DNA of 64,000 nucleotides from Paenibacillus uliginis N3/975 (GCF_900177425.1 NZ_LT840184.1:5639787-5703786), one strand, 5' to 3'. Counted from the stretch's first letter, positions 24,093 through 32,926 are shown. Made by a program: numbers and translations. Notes: a model not told the origin generated them from the sequence alone.

Positions 24093-25259
24093 TTGATTAA
24101 GAGAAGAATAGGACTGCTGGTTTTTGCCATGTTATTTGTATTTTCCAGCACAATTCAAGCTGCTCCCGCCAAAACACCGGCCCAAATCCGTGTGTTCCTC
24201 GACGGACAAGAAATTAAATTTCAAGCTGCACCTGTTATTAAAAACGGTGTTACATTCGTACAATTCCGCCCTTTGTTCCAAACGCTTGGATATAAGGTAA
24301 ACTGGACTTCCGCCACCAAGCAGGTTACCGGAACACTGGCCGACCAGAAGCTGGTGATGAAGCTTGGATCAACCATTGCTTATGTAAACGGGCAGAAGAC
24401 GAAACTTCCCATTGCCCCTTATACAAAAGCCGGTAATACACTCGTCCCCCTTCGTTTTGTGGCTGAATCCACAGGATTGCCTGTAAAGTGGGACGCCAAA
24501 GCCCACACAATCAAAATCGATCGCAAAACGGTTACGGATAAAGCTAGCGCTGAAATCAAAAAGCTGTATAAAAATCAAGCAGCTGCAGAAAGCAAGGGCG
24601 ATTTCAAGGGAGCGATGACGGCAATTCATCCGAAATCACCTAGCTATAAAGAGTACGAGCAGAGCTATAAAGAAATGGCTGGATACAATGTCAAAGTGTC
24701 CTCCTTCGCTTATGACGTAACGGTAGCTGGCTCATCCGTTGTGGCCAGCGTTGAGAAAACCTACGAGCGTACCAGCGGACCATTTATCTGGGATTACACC
24801 ATATATTACGATGTAATCTTGAAAAAGAATGCCTCAGGTGCATGGAAAGAATACGACAGTGCCCTGCTCGATATCGAGTATCATGTTCCGGACGGTTTCC
24901 TCGAACAGAAGCCAGTAGTGCCAGAAGCGGAACAGACCGCGATGCTGAATACACTTCAAACTCATTACAAGGGAATGAATGAGGAGGACCGCGTAACTCT
25001 ATTGTCGGCGGTTTATCCGAAATCCCCTTATTTTGAAATGATGAATGAAGCGATTAACGCAGGTATTTTTGATGATTTGAACTTCCATATCCAAGCTGAC
25101 GCTTCCCATATCGTCCTGTATCAGGATAATGAAGCTGTGATTTATACGGAAGAAACCGATGATGCGGATGGAGACACATACACTTCCTCCTCCCTGTACT
25201 GGTTGAAAAAGAATAACGGCCAATGGCTCATTTACGATCTGATTGATATTACAGATTAA
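24093..25259 (+). CDS. Secreted copper-amine-oxidase-N-terminal-domain protein
   Basis: 388-residue exported protein. Signal peptide IKRRIGLLVFAMLFVFSSTIQAAPA, then a Cu_amine_oxidN1 stalk (RVFLDGQEIKFQAAPVIKNGVTFVQFRPLFQTLGYKVNW ... AGNTLVPLRFVAESTGLPVKWD). Two NTF2/SnoaL-like repeats follow: each starts after HPKSP-type motifs (AIHPKSPSYKEYEQS and AVYPKSPYFEMMNEA). These domains are common cell-surface modules in Paenibacillus; the amine oxidase catalytic domain is absent. The start is TTG after AAGGAGATGACAGC. A terminator follows. The ligand is unknown. Confidence 0.83.
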   Translation: MIKRRIGLLVFAMLFVFSSTIQAAPAKTPAQIRVFLDGQEIKFQAAPVIKNGVTFVQFRPLFQTLGYKVNWTSATKQVTGTLADQKLVMKLGSTIAYVNGQKTKLPIAPYTKAGNTLVPLRFVAESTGLPVKWDAKAHTIKIDRKTVTDKASAEIKKLYKNQAAAESKGDFKGAMTAIHPKSPSYKEYEQSYKEMAGYNVKVSSFAYDVTVAGSSVVASVEKTYERTSGPFIWDYTIYYDVILKKNASGAWKEYDSALLDIEYHVPDGFLEQKPVVPEAEQTAMLNTLQTHYKGMNEEDRVTLLSAVYPKSPYFEMMNEAINAGIFDDLNFHIQADASHIVLYQDNEAVIYTEETDDADGDTYTSSSLYWLKKNNGQWLIYDLIDITD

Positions 25260-25272
25260 GCCCTATACCGAT

Positions 25273-25319
25273 GAACACCCTGTCTTTATACCGTCAAACG
25301 GTTAAGGACAGGGTGTTTG
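25273..25319 (+). terminator. Intrinsic terminator
   Basis: AACACCCTGTC / GACAGGGTGTT stem with an inner ACCG/CGGT extension, 13 bp after the secreted-protein stop. Confidence 0.8.
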
Positions 25320-25489
25320 CTATCCACTATTTTTGATTGCCCATGCAGACATACTTCCTTTCCACAGACATATATCATAGGTAGTACCTTTAGGGGAGGA
25401 AAGATCTCTCGGGTAGACAGGTCCTCACGTATAAGCGATAATAATTCTCATAAATATATTTCTCATTATTCTATCAGGTGGTGATCAAG

Positions 25490-26116
25490 ATGGAACAGAC
25501 ACAGGAACTGTCCACCCGGGATACCATTCTCCATATGTTAAAGACTCAGGGGCCTCTCAGCGCCAAGTCGATAGCTTCTACCCTGCTCGTCACCGAGATG
25601 GCTGTCCGCCGACATCTCGGTAGTTTTGAAAAGGATGGCGTCATTGAGACCGAGCTGGTTCGTCAGGCCATGGGTCGCCCGCTTGCCCTGTACCGTCTCT
25701 CACCGCATGCAGAGTCGCTCTTTCCGAACAAATACTCCACGCTTTCGCTGGATCTGCTCGACGAGCTGACCGAGGAAGCCGGCGAGGAAATGGTCACACG
25801 GCTCTTTGAACGCCGGCGCAACAAGCTGCGGCAGCGCTACGAATCGGGAGTTTCCGGCAAAGAGTTGGCTGATCGTGTTCGCACCCTGACCGACATTCAA
25901 AATGACAACGGGTATATGGCTGAATGTGAGCAAACCGATGATGGCAAATATGTTATTAAAGAGCATAACTGTCCGATCTCTCAAATTGCTAACCGGTATA
26001 ATCAGGCCTGCAGCTGTGAGCTGGAGCTGTTTTCATCTCTGCTACAAGCGAAGGTGGAACGGACGGAATGTCTCGCAAGTGGAGGCTGCCGGTGTGTCTA
26101 TGTGATAACAGAATAG
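25490..26116 (+). CDS. SufR-like (DeoR/ArsR-type HTH) regulator with Cys-rich C-terminus
   Basis: About 208 residues. The N-terminal winged helix (RDTILHMLKTQGPLSAKSIASTLLVTEMAVRRHLGSFEKDGVIE) fits SufR-type proteins. The C-terminal part contains Cys residues in HNCPISQIA, QACSCELELF and ECLASGGCRCVYV, the arrangement used for iron-sulfur cluster binding in SufR relatives. It could therefore sense Fe-S or redox state, by family inference. The start was set at ATG (25490) with AGGTGGTGATCAAG before it. It is monocistronic with a terminator. Confidence 0.82.
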   Translation: MEQTQELSTRDTILHMLKTQGPLSAKSIASTLLVTEMAVRRHLGSFEKDGVIETELVRQAMGRPLALYRLSPHAESLFPNKYSTLSLDLLDELTEEAGEEMVTRLFERRRNKLRQRYESGVSGKELADRVRTLTDIQNDNGYMAECEQTDDGKYVIKEHNCPISQIANRYNQACSCELELFSSLLQAKVERTECLASGGCRCVYVITE

Positions 26117-26175
26117 AAGAAACATGGGTCCGTGTAATCAACGGTCTGCCTGAACAGAGTTTATACTGTAGTTTT

Positions 26176-26222
26176 CAAAAAGGAGCTATCCTCACCGGTT
26201 AGGCGGGGGCAGCTCCTTCTTG
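26176..26222. terminator. Bidirectional intrinsic terminator
   Basis: AAGGAGCT / AGCTCCTT stem flanked by AAAA and TTCTTG, between convergent genes. Confidence 0.7.
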
Positions 26223-26242
26223 TATTGGCAGTCTCTATACCG

Positions 26243-27643
26243 TTAGCGGTTAAGATTATATGGAATAGGTACCTCGATATCCTTCTCGATAACACCCGGA
26301 TAGCTGGTTAATGTAAAAGTCAACGGCTGCGGGTACTCCTTCGGTATAAGATACAAATACTCCGTTGTTTTACTCCATCCTGTATCGGAATTTGAGCTCG
26401 TTGTCGATCGAACTCCTCTCGATGAATCATCCAGCTTATGTTTGTTCCCTTCCCCGTCAATGAACTCTTCATCATATTGAACACTGCCATAATTCATCTT
26501 CTCTTCTTCCTCGTACTCTAGTGTAAGAGTATGACCTTCCTTCTTTCTTGTATATTGTCCAAATTTCATCTTATTGTCTGGCGAGTTTAGCACAACCCTC
26601 TTCTCCGTATCCACCACAACACTCATCTTGGCAGGGTCCACTGCATACAGACCACCCGCTTTCAAAGTAATCGAGTCGGGTTGATCCAGTGCATTGGAGG
26701 AAAAGAAATAAGTTACTTCGCCATCCTCACCCGGTCCCCAGCCCAAAGTGCTCGTAAGCCGAGTGGTCTTCCCGTCTTTGACCGATTCCAAATAACCTTC
26801 CCATAGACCCGACACCTTCATCGTGTTCCCTGCATCAATGTTCCCTTTCAGGGCAATGCCTGCTGGAGAAAACACAACCTCCCTCATCGTCATCTTCTGT
26901 CCCTGAATCTCGATCACCTTATTTAGCGGAATGGTTCGGATATACTTCCGGTAGGTATTCATATCCAGAGTCAGGTCAATACTCAGCAGCTCTTCATCCT
27001 CTGTCGGGATACCGGCGCGGGCATTGGCCGAATCCCTCGCAACACGGAACTGAACGGATAATTGGTCTGGTATGGAATGGGCGTCCGAGAAAATAGAGTT
27101 GCTTTCCAAATGATGAACACCCGGCTCCAATTCATTGCTTCCCTCATAATGGGTACCTACTGGAAGTTCGCTTCCCACAAGATCGGTTAGCTTTGTCTCC
27201 CTTATAATCGCCTTCCGGTCAGACCGATTCTCCAGCGTATACAGCACCTTCAGCTGCTGGGATCCGACCAATATACCGTCTACAGTAATAGTGTAGTCCC
27301 CCTTCGTTTCGGACTTGCCCACCGGCTGAATCATCCCGTGTTTATTGGCCGTATTCAGTGTAATGTCCTCCCCGAAATCATGCCCCTTAAGCGGAGGATA
27401 AGGTCCGGAAGCCATCCGTTCGGTCTGCTGCAGAGAACCGCTCAGCACCAACAGAATTACTACAGCTAAAGCTCCTGCCAGGAGGGCCATTCCTCTGTAC
27501 CGTACACGGGATCGCTTGGAGTGTCTTCCTTTGCGAATCCCTTTCTGTATAGCGACTTCCAATGCGTCATCCGATACGTCTGCCGCACTGGCTTCAGCGT
27601 CTTGAAAATAACTCTTTAGCATCTTCTCTTCTTTCTCATACAT
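26243..27643 (-). CDS. DUF4179 membrane protein, probable anti-sigma factor
   Basis: 466 residues: a 57-residue cytoplasmic N-terminus (EKMLKSYFQDAEASAADVSDDALEVAIQKGIRKG), one TM helix (MALLAGALAVVILLVLSG) and a roughly 385-residue extracytoplasmic region with DUF4179 features (TITVDGILVGSQQLKVLYTLEN, MREVVFSPAGIALKGNID). This is the architecture of an anti-sigma partner. The start ATG overlaps the sigma factor's stop (ATGTATGA), after GGGAGGTGCGGCGATCC, so translation is coupled. It should hold the sigma factor at the membrane until an envelope signal appears. Confidence 0.85.
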   Translation of the reverse strand: MYEKEEKMLKSYFQDAEASAADVSDDALEVAIQKGIRKGRHSKRSRVRYRGMALLAGALAVVILLVLSGSLQQTERMASGPYPPLKGHDFGEDITLNTANKHGMIQPVGKSETKGDYTITVDGILVGSQQLKVLYTLENRSDRKAIIRETKLTDLVGSELPVGTHYEGSNELEPGVHHLESNSIFSDAHSIPDQLSVQFRVARDSANARAGIPTEDEELLSIDLTLDMNTYRKYIRTIPLNKVIEIQGQKMTMREVVFSPAGIALKGNIDAGNTMKVSGLWEGYLESVKDGKTTRLTSTLGWGPGEDGEVTYFFSSNALDQPDSITLKAGGLYAVDPAKMSVVVDTEKRVVLNSPDNKMKFGQYTRKKEGHTLTLEYEEEEKMNYGSVQYDEEFIDGEGNKHKLDDSSRGVRSTTSSNSDTGWSKTTEYLYLIPKEYPQPLTFTLTSYPGVIEKDIEVPIPYNLNR

Positions 27644-28160
27644 GGATCGCCGCACCTCCCGGCTTCATTTTTTGCCTCAGCAGCTTCAATCCCTGGTGTA
27701 GTCTTGTCTTCACAGTTCCCTCTGGACAGTCCAGCACCTTGGCAATTTCCGTTACCGTCATGTCCTGATAATATTTCAGAATTAGAACATGACGATATTT
27801 AGGCTTCATCCGATTCAGTGCGCGTTCCAGATCAAGCTTACTATCGTTGATCATTTCCCCTGTGCTGGTAACACTTATCTCTTCATATGGGACAACGCGC
27901 TTCCTTCGCTTTTGCTCATCCACACAGCAGTTAATTAAAATCCGGATCAACCAAGACACAAACACCTCAGGGTTTCTGAGACGCCCACATTTGCTCCATG
28001 CCCGGCAGACGGTCTCTTGAACTGCCTCAAGCGCATCGTTCTCATTGTGCAAGTAGCTGTAAGCAATACCGTACAGCCGTCTCCTCTGCCCCGTAATCAG
28101 GGCATGAAACGCTGCTTCATCCCCTCTGCAAGCCGCTGCAGCCAGCTCCCTTTCTTCCAT
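27636..28160 (-). CDS. ECF (sigma-70 family) RNA polymerase sigma factor
   Basis: 174 residues. Region 2 contains YGIAYSYLHNENDALEAVQETVCRAWSKCGRLRNPEVFVSWLIRILINCC and region 4 contains LNRMKPKYRHVLILKYYQDMTVTEIAKVLDCPEGTVKTRLHQGLKLLRQKM. Length and region spacing are those of SigV/SigW-type ECF factors. The ATG follows GGGAAGGAGCCTCGTC. It is paired with the overlapping DUF4179 anti-sigma gene. The regulon is not visible. Confidence 0.95.
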   Translation of the reverse strand: MEERELAAAACRGDEAAFHALITGQRRRLYGIAYSYLHNENDALEAVQETVCRAWSKCGRLRNPEVFVSWLIRILINCCVDEQKRRKRVVPYEEISVTSTGEMINDSKLDLERALNRMKPKYRHVLILKYYQDMTVTEIAKVLDCPEGTVKTRLHQGLKLLRQKMKPGGAAIHV

Positions 28161-28206
28161 GACGAGGCTCCTTCCCTCGAATTCTAGCCCTCTTTATTGT
28201 TAGTTC

Positions 28207-28235
28207 TGTATAATTAGACTGACCTTTAAGGTAAA
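28207..28235 (-). promoter_or_regulatory. Sigma-A-like promoter upstream of the ECF sigma gene
   Basis: TTTACC, 17-bp spacer, TATACA on the minus strand, overlapping the end of a 12-bp palindrome TAAAACGTTTTA (28232-28243) that might be an operator. Confidence 0.45.
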
Positions 28236-28257
28236 ACGTTTTATTTTTTTACCAAGT

Positions 28258-28342
28258 AGAAACGGCCGTCCTTTAAAGACGGCGGCCGTTTCTGCGAAAA
28301 TACAAGTCAAGTATAAGTCCAAACTTAGACTTGACTTGTATT
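28258..28342. repeat. Two tandem intergenic hairpins
   Basis: First hairpin: GAAACGGCCG / CGGCCGTTTC with an inner CGTC/GACG. Second hairpin (28299-28342): AATACAAGTCAAGT and ACTTGACTTGTATT, extending inward by TAAGT/ACTTA with one mismatch, 19 pairs and a 4-nt loop. No T-run follows either. They lie between the sigma gene promoter and the protease gene's terminator. Confidence 0.6.
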
Positions 28343-28346
28343 ACAG

Positions 28347-28378
28347 AAAAAAAGCCGCCGGAATTATTCCAGCGGCTT
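28347..28378 (-). terminator. Intrinsic terminator overlapping the protease stop codon
   Basis: AAGCCGC / GCGGCTT plus GGAA/TTCC, followed by seven U on the minus strand. The TAA stop codon of the protease gene lies in the loop. Confidence 0.85.
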
Positions 28379-29599
28379 GCCTGAGCCCTTCAGCATTTTC
28401 AGGACTCCATTCTCGTATCCAATCTTATAGGTGACCTCATATTGCCGATAAGAAACGACATCATTTTTGCGCTCTTCCGCTGTAATGAGTCCGCTCACTT
28501 CCGTCTTTCCGCCCGTTCCAGTCAGGGCTGATATGTAATCAACTGTCACCTGCTGTGTATTTAAATAGCCTTCACGAAACTGCTTATAGGTCGTTCCCTT
28601 TTGCCACTGGCTGCCGAGCAAAGAATACGCCGTTACGTAATCTTCCACACTCAGGCTTAAATAATATTGGATGACAAGACCTTCTGCCTCTTCCTTGCTG
28701 ATTGAAGCAGGCGCAGAGGACGCAGTGTTTGGGGCGGATGCCGTCTTGGTAGAGTTCGAGGTTCCGTCGATTTGATGTCCTGTCCATTCCTCCACCATAG
28801 CCGCAACTTGGCTGATCGGAATACTAAAGCCTATCGTTCCCTGTTTCATGATCGCCGAGTTGATACCGACCACCTTGCCAGTGTCCGAGTTAATGAGCGG
28901 TCCACCGCTGTTCCCTGGAGCAATGGGTGCGGAGGTCTGGTACAGATTGCTGTAGACATATTGATCAAGCTCAAATTCCCGATCCAGTCCACTAATGATT
29001 CCGGTCGTTACCGTATTCTCCAGACCATGCGGGCTCCCAAGTGCAAGCACCGGATCTCCGACTTCCGCCTTGTTTCGGGTCTCCAGCGGTAGCGGGTCTT
29101 TACCTGCCAGTCCTGGAACCCGAATAACGGCTACGTCCATGCTAGCCCCGATCCCAATGACCGTTCCGGCATATTCCTGCTTGTCTAGTCCAGTCACGGT
29201 CACATCGCTGTATCCCTCAACAACGTGCGCATTGGTAAGCAGATCACCGTAGCGGTTAAACAGAAATCCTGAGCCGAGGCCATCCATCGTTTTGACGGTG
29301 AACACTTTCTTTTGGCTTTGCTTAATGATCTCCTTTACGGTTAAATCCTTCTCGCTGGACTGATCCTTAGCATCATTTCCTCTGTCGTTGTCAGGTTGAG
29401 CCGAAGTACTCTTAACATCGTTAGCCTTCGCTTCTCCCCCCTTGCTCTCTTGCGAAGTCTGTACGCTGTCAACAGCAGCGAGTAGCGGTCCCTGTTGCCC
29501 TTCCTTCGCTACGGTAACGTAAACCCAGACCGCTCCAACGGCTCCAGCTCCAAGTATGATGATGCAGGACAGGAAGCTTGCCAAAATCCTCTTGTTCAT
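28364..29599 (-). CDS. Membrane-anchored trypsin-like serine protease (HtrA-like, no PDZ)
   Basis: 411 residues. A short cytoplasmic start and one TM helix (residues 5-27) are followed by a disordered linker (about 30-90), then a protease domain with His (LTNAHVVEG), Asp (GASMDVAVIRV) and Ser (APGNSGGPLI), and a C-terminal NTF2-like region (VIQYYLSLSVEDYVTAYSLL). HtrA/DegP enzymes normally end in PDZ domains; none is seen here. The start chosen is the ATG 13 bp after the stop of the zinc-ribbon gene (GGGGGAAGACGTTC), so both form an operon. Confidence 0.88.
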   Translation of the reverse strand: MNKRILASFLSCIIILGAGAVGAVWVYVTVAKEGQQGPLLAAVDSVQTSQESKGGEAKANDVKSTSAQPDNDRGNDAKDQSSEKDLTVKEIIKQSQKKVFTVKTMDGLGSGFLFNRYGDLLTNAHVVEGYSDVTVTGLDKQEYAGTVIGIGASMDVAVIRVPGLAGKDPLPLETRNKAEVGDPVLALGSPHGLENTVTTGIISGLDREFELDQYVYSNLYQTSAPIAPGNSGGPLINSDTGKVVGINSAIMKQGTIGFSIPISQVAAMVEEWTGHQIDGTSNSTKTASAPNTASSAPASISKEEAEGLVIQYYLSLSVEDYVTAYSLLGSQWQKGTTYKQFREGYLNTQQVTVDYISALTGTGGKTEVSGLITAEERKNDVVSYRQYEVTYKIGYENGVLKMLKGSGKPLE

Positions 29600-29612
29600 G
29601 AACGTCTTCCCC

Positions 29613-30875
29613 CTATTCCACATACCACGTGATGTTGTCTACAACGGCTTGGCCTTCGGTATAAGCACCGTACAGAACCGACCTGAACTCTCCGCTTTGC
29701 CCGCGTTCCAGTACATAAGGAGAAACATCAATCGTTCCGCTTCCAAGGAACGACCCGTCCAAATTATAGACGGAAAGTTCAATCAGAACCGAAGAGATCG
29801 GTCTAGTTGCTACATTCCTAACCTGTCCCTCGACTCGCAGATCTCCATAATCATCCAGCACCGTGTTCATATGAACAACTTCTACAGCAGCTGTACGGTT
29901 AACCAGATCTTCTTCCGCTGCCTTCTGCCGGGCAATCTCAATTCGCTTGGCCTCCGCCCGTTCAAAAGCAGCCTGTTCCTGAAGAATTCGGTCTTTCTGC
30001 TCGATCAACCGTTTATCCTCCTTGGCGTATGCCAGACCACCTTCTACCGCCAGAGTTGCACCGGAGAAATCATTCGATTTCAATCTTTCCGCTGCATCAC
30101 TCAGACTAATTTCAATGATTTTTGAAATAATCTGTTTCTCAAGCTCTGCAGCTTCTTTTCCCTTCAGTTTATTGATGGTTTCCAGCTTCTCCGCCAGCTT
30201 GGGTACTGTCGCCAGCTGATCTAGCTCGGCCTTAACTTTCATAACAGACAATGTAACCTGTAAGCTGGACAAGTCATTCTTCAGCGGCTTGAACAATGGC
30301 TCTGAACGGGATTTCAGCTTTTTGCTCAGCTCCCCAAGTTTTTTCTCAGCAGCTGTAATCTTCTTAGCTTTGAGACTACTGCGGGCCTGGGCTAGCTGTT
30401 CTTCCAATTCATTAGCCTCAGCCGCAATGCCGCGGTCGAGTAATATCCCATAATGATCCGGTCTCTTCGTAAGCGCTGTATCCAACAGCTTGATGGATTC
30501 CTCATATTTCCCTTCCAGTGCCTTCTTCTGAGCTTGCATCTGGAGCTGGTTGACATCCTTATTGACTTTATCTTCATATACATAATACACAGCCAGCCCC
30601 ATAGCGATTGTTAGCAGCAGCATCAGCGGAATAAGCCATACAAAAGGGCTTCCCTTCTTTCGTACAGACTTCCCTTGGTCATCGGTGTGCTGAGCGCCCA
30701 TAGAGTCTCCCGATTTTCTAGCGGCTCCTTCTATTTCCTTGGATGAAGCAGAACCTGCGCGCGCAGTTGAAGCGGTCCGAGTATGAACCAACACCTCACC
30801 GCATGATGAGCATTTGAGCTGACTTGATGAATTTTTTGCACCACATGCATGACAATACAACTTGTTCTCCCCCAT
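29613..30875 (-). CDS. Zinc-ribbon, transmembrane and coiled-coil protein with C-terminal FxLYD-like domain
   Basis: About 420 residues. A four-Cys zinc ribbon (YCHACGAKNSSSQLKCSSCG) at the N-terminus is followed by a Ser/Lys-rich linker, one TM helix (FVWLIPLMLLLTIAMGLAVYYVY), a TPR/coiled-coil segment (about 105-310) and an extracytoplasmic beta-domain (DYGDLRVEGQVRNVATRPISSVLIELSVYNLDGSFLGSG). The domain order suggests a sensor or scaffold that links cytoplasmic metal binding with the cell surface. Start uncertain: ATG at 30875 (weak site) or 30926. It is co-transcribed with the serine protease. Confidence 0.75.
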   Translation of the reverse strand: MGENKLYCHACGAKNSSSQLKCSSCGEVLVHTRTASTARAGSASSKEIEGAARKSGDSMGAQHTDDQGKSVRKKGSPFVWLIPLMLLLTIAMGLAVYYVYEDKVNKDVNQLQMQAQKKALEGKYEESIKLLDTALTKRPDHYGILLDRGIAAEANELEEQLAQARSSLKAKKITAAEKKLGELSKKLKSRSEPLFKPLKNDLSSLQVTLSVMKVKAELDQLATVPKLAEKLETINKLKGKEAAELEKQIISKIIEISLSDAAERLKSNDFSGATLAVEGGLAYAKEDKRLIEQKDRILQEQAAFERAEAKRIEIARQKAAEEDLVNRTAAVEVVHMNTVLDDYGDLRVEGQVRNVATRPISSVLIELSVYNLDGSFLGSGTIDVSPYVLERGQSGEFRSVLYGAYTEGQAVVDNITWYVE

Positions 30876-31026
30876 TAGAACGCCGTAAACGATCCGTTTC
30901 CGTGAACATGTAATATTTTCCTCCATATCATATAGTAAAATACGACTAGGTAAAAGGGGCTATTCTTCATAAAACGTCACGAAATGACGAATTTCCCTGG
31001 AAATAATACAATTTCTCAGCAAACAC

Positions 31027-31051
31027 AAAAAAACTGTCCCTAAGGACAGTT
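31027..31051 (-). terminator. Intrinsic terminator after the 64-aa membrane protein gene
   Basis: AACTGTCC / GGACAGTT stem, 4-nt loop, followed by TTTTTTT on the minus strand. Confidence 0.8.
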
Positions 31052-31070
31052 AGCTCTAGTGATATGACAA

Positions 31071-31265
31071 TCAACGACTTCGTCTTCTTTTGTTGCGGAA
31101 TACATAATGATAGAAAATGTAGCAAAGACCGCATATGAGCAAAATAAGAGCCGCAAACCAGATAATGGGGAGCAAGTAGGGAGTATTCTTCCCCGCTATG
31201 TACAATAAGTATGCTGAGATTGTATACATAATCAAAAATATCGTAATACGCTTGTACAGATCCAT
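31071..31265 (-). CDS. Small membrane protein, 64 aa
   Basis: Not recognised. Two hydrophobic helices (LYKRITIFLIMYTISAYLLYI and LLPIIWFAALILLICGLCYIFY) and a strongly basic C-terminus (RNKRRRSR). The start is the ATG after GAGGCTGTGCTA, 12 codons inside the longest frame. It has its own terminator. Confidence 0.65.
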   Translation of the reverse strand: MDLYKRITIFLIMYTISAYLLYIAGKNTPYLLPIIWFAALILLICGLCYIFYHYVFRNKRRRSR

Positions 31266-31443
31266 TAGCACAGCCTCACTTTCTTCTGTGTCGTTGGTCA
31301 ATTATCTACATTTTTTTCCGTATTCATAACATTATGGTAACTCAAAGTTCACAAAAATGCACTCAAAATTTGGAAGAAATATTAATTTTTTTATCATTTG
31401 ATCAATTTATATACGTAAGAAAGTAAAAATAGAAATAAACTCC

Positions 31444-31472
31444 TTGCATAAACTAATGGTATTAGTTAATAT
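31444..31472 (+). promoter_or_regulatory. Promoter with palindromic operator between -35 and -10
   Basis: TTGCAT and TAATAT spaced by 17 bp. The spacer is almost exactly the palindrome AACTAAT-GGT-ATTAGTT (31451-31467), so a bound repressor would block RNA polymerase. The MBL gene begins 36 bp downstream. Size and placement suggest a MarR/HxlR-type or TetR-type regulator, which is not adjacent. Confidence 0.65.
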
Positions 31473-31507
31473 ATAAATAACATTAGTTCATTGGAGAGTG
31501 AATTCGA

Positions 31508-32218
31508 ATGAAAAAAAATATTAAAGGTAAAGTCATACAATTATCGTTCATGCCGCGGCTGTTTCCTATAAATGTATACCTAGTGGAGGAAAATGACGGA
31601 TTTACCTTGATTGATACCGGTATGTCATTTTGTCAAAAGGGGATTTTAGAGGCTGCCGCCTCAGCGGGCAAACCCATCAAGCGGATCTTGCTTACCCATG
31701 CCCATGGCGACCATATCGGTTCACTGGACGGTTTAAAACAGACACTCCCCCAAGCGGAAGTGCTCATCTCCCGCCGGGATGCCGTACTGCTGACAGGCAA
31801 CACGGAGTTAGAACCAGGCGAGCCACAGACGCCGATTCGAGGCGGAATACCGAAAGGCATTACAGCCACACCCGACCGGCTGCTTGAAGATGGTGATATG
31901 GTTGGCTCTCTGCAAGCTATATCCACACCCGGTCATACTCCCGGTCATATGTCTTTTATCGATAAACGCAGCGGATTCCTCATTGCAGGAGATGCGTGGC
32001 AGACCCGTGCGGGACTCGCTGTATCCGGAGATAAACGTTGGTTATTTCCATTTCCGGCCATGGCTACCTGGCATAAAGAGACTGCCTTAAAAAGTGCCAA
32101 AAAACTGGCAGCACTTCAGCCCACCCTACTCGGCTGCGGCCATGGCTCTCTACTGACGGATCCTTTTGCCTCTATGAACCGGGCAATTCAACAAGCGGAA
32201 AACGCGTTTAGCAAGTAA
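31508..32218 (+). CDS. MBL-fold metallo-hydrolase
   Basis: 236 residues. The HxHxDH motif is intact (LLTHAHGDHIGSLDG), followed by the later ligands in STPGHTPGHMSF, AGDAW and GCGHG. Single-domain members include lactonases and thioesterase-like enzymes; the exact substrate is unknown. The ATG follows TTGGAGAGTGAATTCG. Strong operator control of its promoter suggests induction by a small molecule. Confidence 0.87.
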   Translation: MKKNIKGKVIQLSFMPRLFPINVYLVEENDGFTLIDTGMSFCQKGILEAAASAGKPIKRILLTHAHGDHIGSLDGLKQTLPQAEVLISRRDAVLLTGNTELEPGEPQTPIRGGIPKGITATPDRLLEDGDMVGSLQAISTPGHTPGHMSFIDKRSGFLIAGDAWQTRAGLAVSGDKRWLFPFPAMATWHKETALKSAKKLAALQPTLLGCGHGSLLTDPFASMNRAIQQAENAFSK

Positions 32219-32363
32219 ACGTCATTATCCGGTAATATTTTTGACCGAATGACACATTTCAGAAGATTAATATGCTATTATACTGAATTCTTTCCTTCAT
32301 CGTTCTGTGCTATAATTAATGGGCATGAAGTGTGACATTTTTGATGGAAAGAGGTATTCAATT

Positions 32364-32855
32364 GTGATTGATCTGAATTCCCCAATTCTTAAAATAGGCT
32401 CCACGATTGGAATGCTGGTCATGGCGCTCGCAGTTATCTTTATTCGGATGAAAGCAAGCAATCGTCCTGTTACTATTAAAAAGATTATTATTCCGCCGCT
32501 GGGCATGACAACAGGATTCTTGATGTTTGTCGAGCCACAAGTTAGAATCCCGATTCTGTGGGGGATTCTAGCGTTTCTTGTCGGATGGTTTATCTTCTCA
32601 TACCCGCTCATTCGCGGAACGAAATTCGAGAAGGTGGACGGTCAGATCTTCATTCAACGGTCCCGTAGCTTTGTATACATTCTGCTCGGACTGCTTACTG
32701 TACGCCTGCTGCTCCACGGATATATTGAAGAGCATATTTCCATTCCGCAGACAGCTGCACTGTTCTTTCTGCTTGCCTACGGCATGATTACCCATTGGCG
32801 TCTTTCTATGTACCGCCAATATCATCAGATTACTCGTCCTGAACCGATGGTGTAA
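32364..32855 (+). CDS. ccdC: CcdC family membrane protein (cytochrome c biogenesis-related)
   Basis: 163-residue membrane protein with about five helices. IRMKASNRPVTIKKIIIPPLGMTTGFLMFVEPQVRIP is the conserved cytoplasmic segment of the CcdC/DUF1453 family. The start is GTG after GAAAGAGGTATTCAATT. B. subtilis CcdC lies next to cytochrome c biogenesis genes but its need is not clear; no such genes are nearby. A bidirectional terminator follows. Confidence 0.75.
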   Translation: MIDLNSPILKIGSTIGMLVMALAVIFIRMKASNRPVTIKKIIIPPLGMTTGFLMFVEPQVRIPILWGILAFLVGWFIFSYPLIRGTKFEKVDGQIFIQRSRSFVYILLGLLTVRLLLHGYIEEHISIPQTAALFFLLAYGMITHWRLSMYRQYHQITRPEPMV

Positions 32856-32883
32856 TCACAACCGATTCATTGAAATATCAAGT

Positions 32884-32926
32884 AAAAAAAGGCTATCCGG
32901 GTATGTATCCGGACAGCCTTTTTTTA
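32884..32926. terminator. Bidirectional intrinsic terminator
   Basis: AAAAAAAGGCT-a-TCCGG / CCGGA-c-AGCCTTTTTTT between ccdC and tauE (convergent). Confidence 0.9.
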
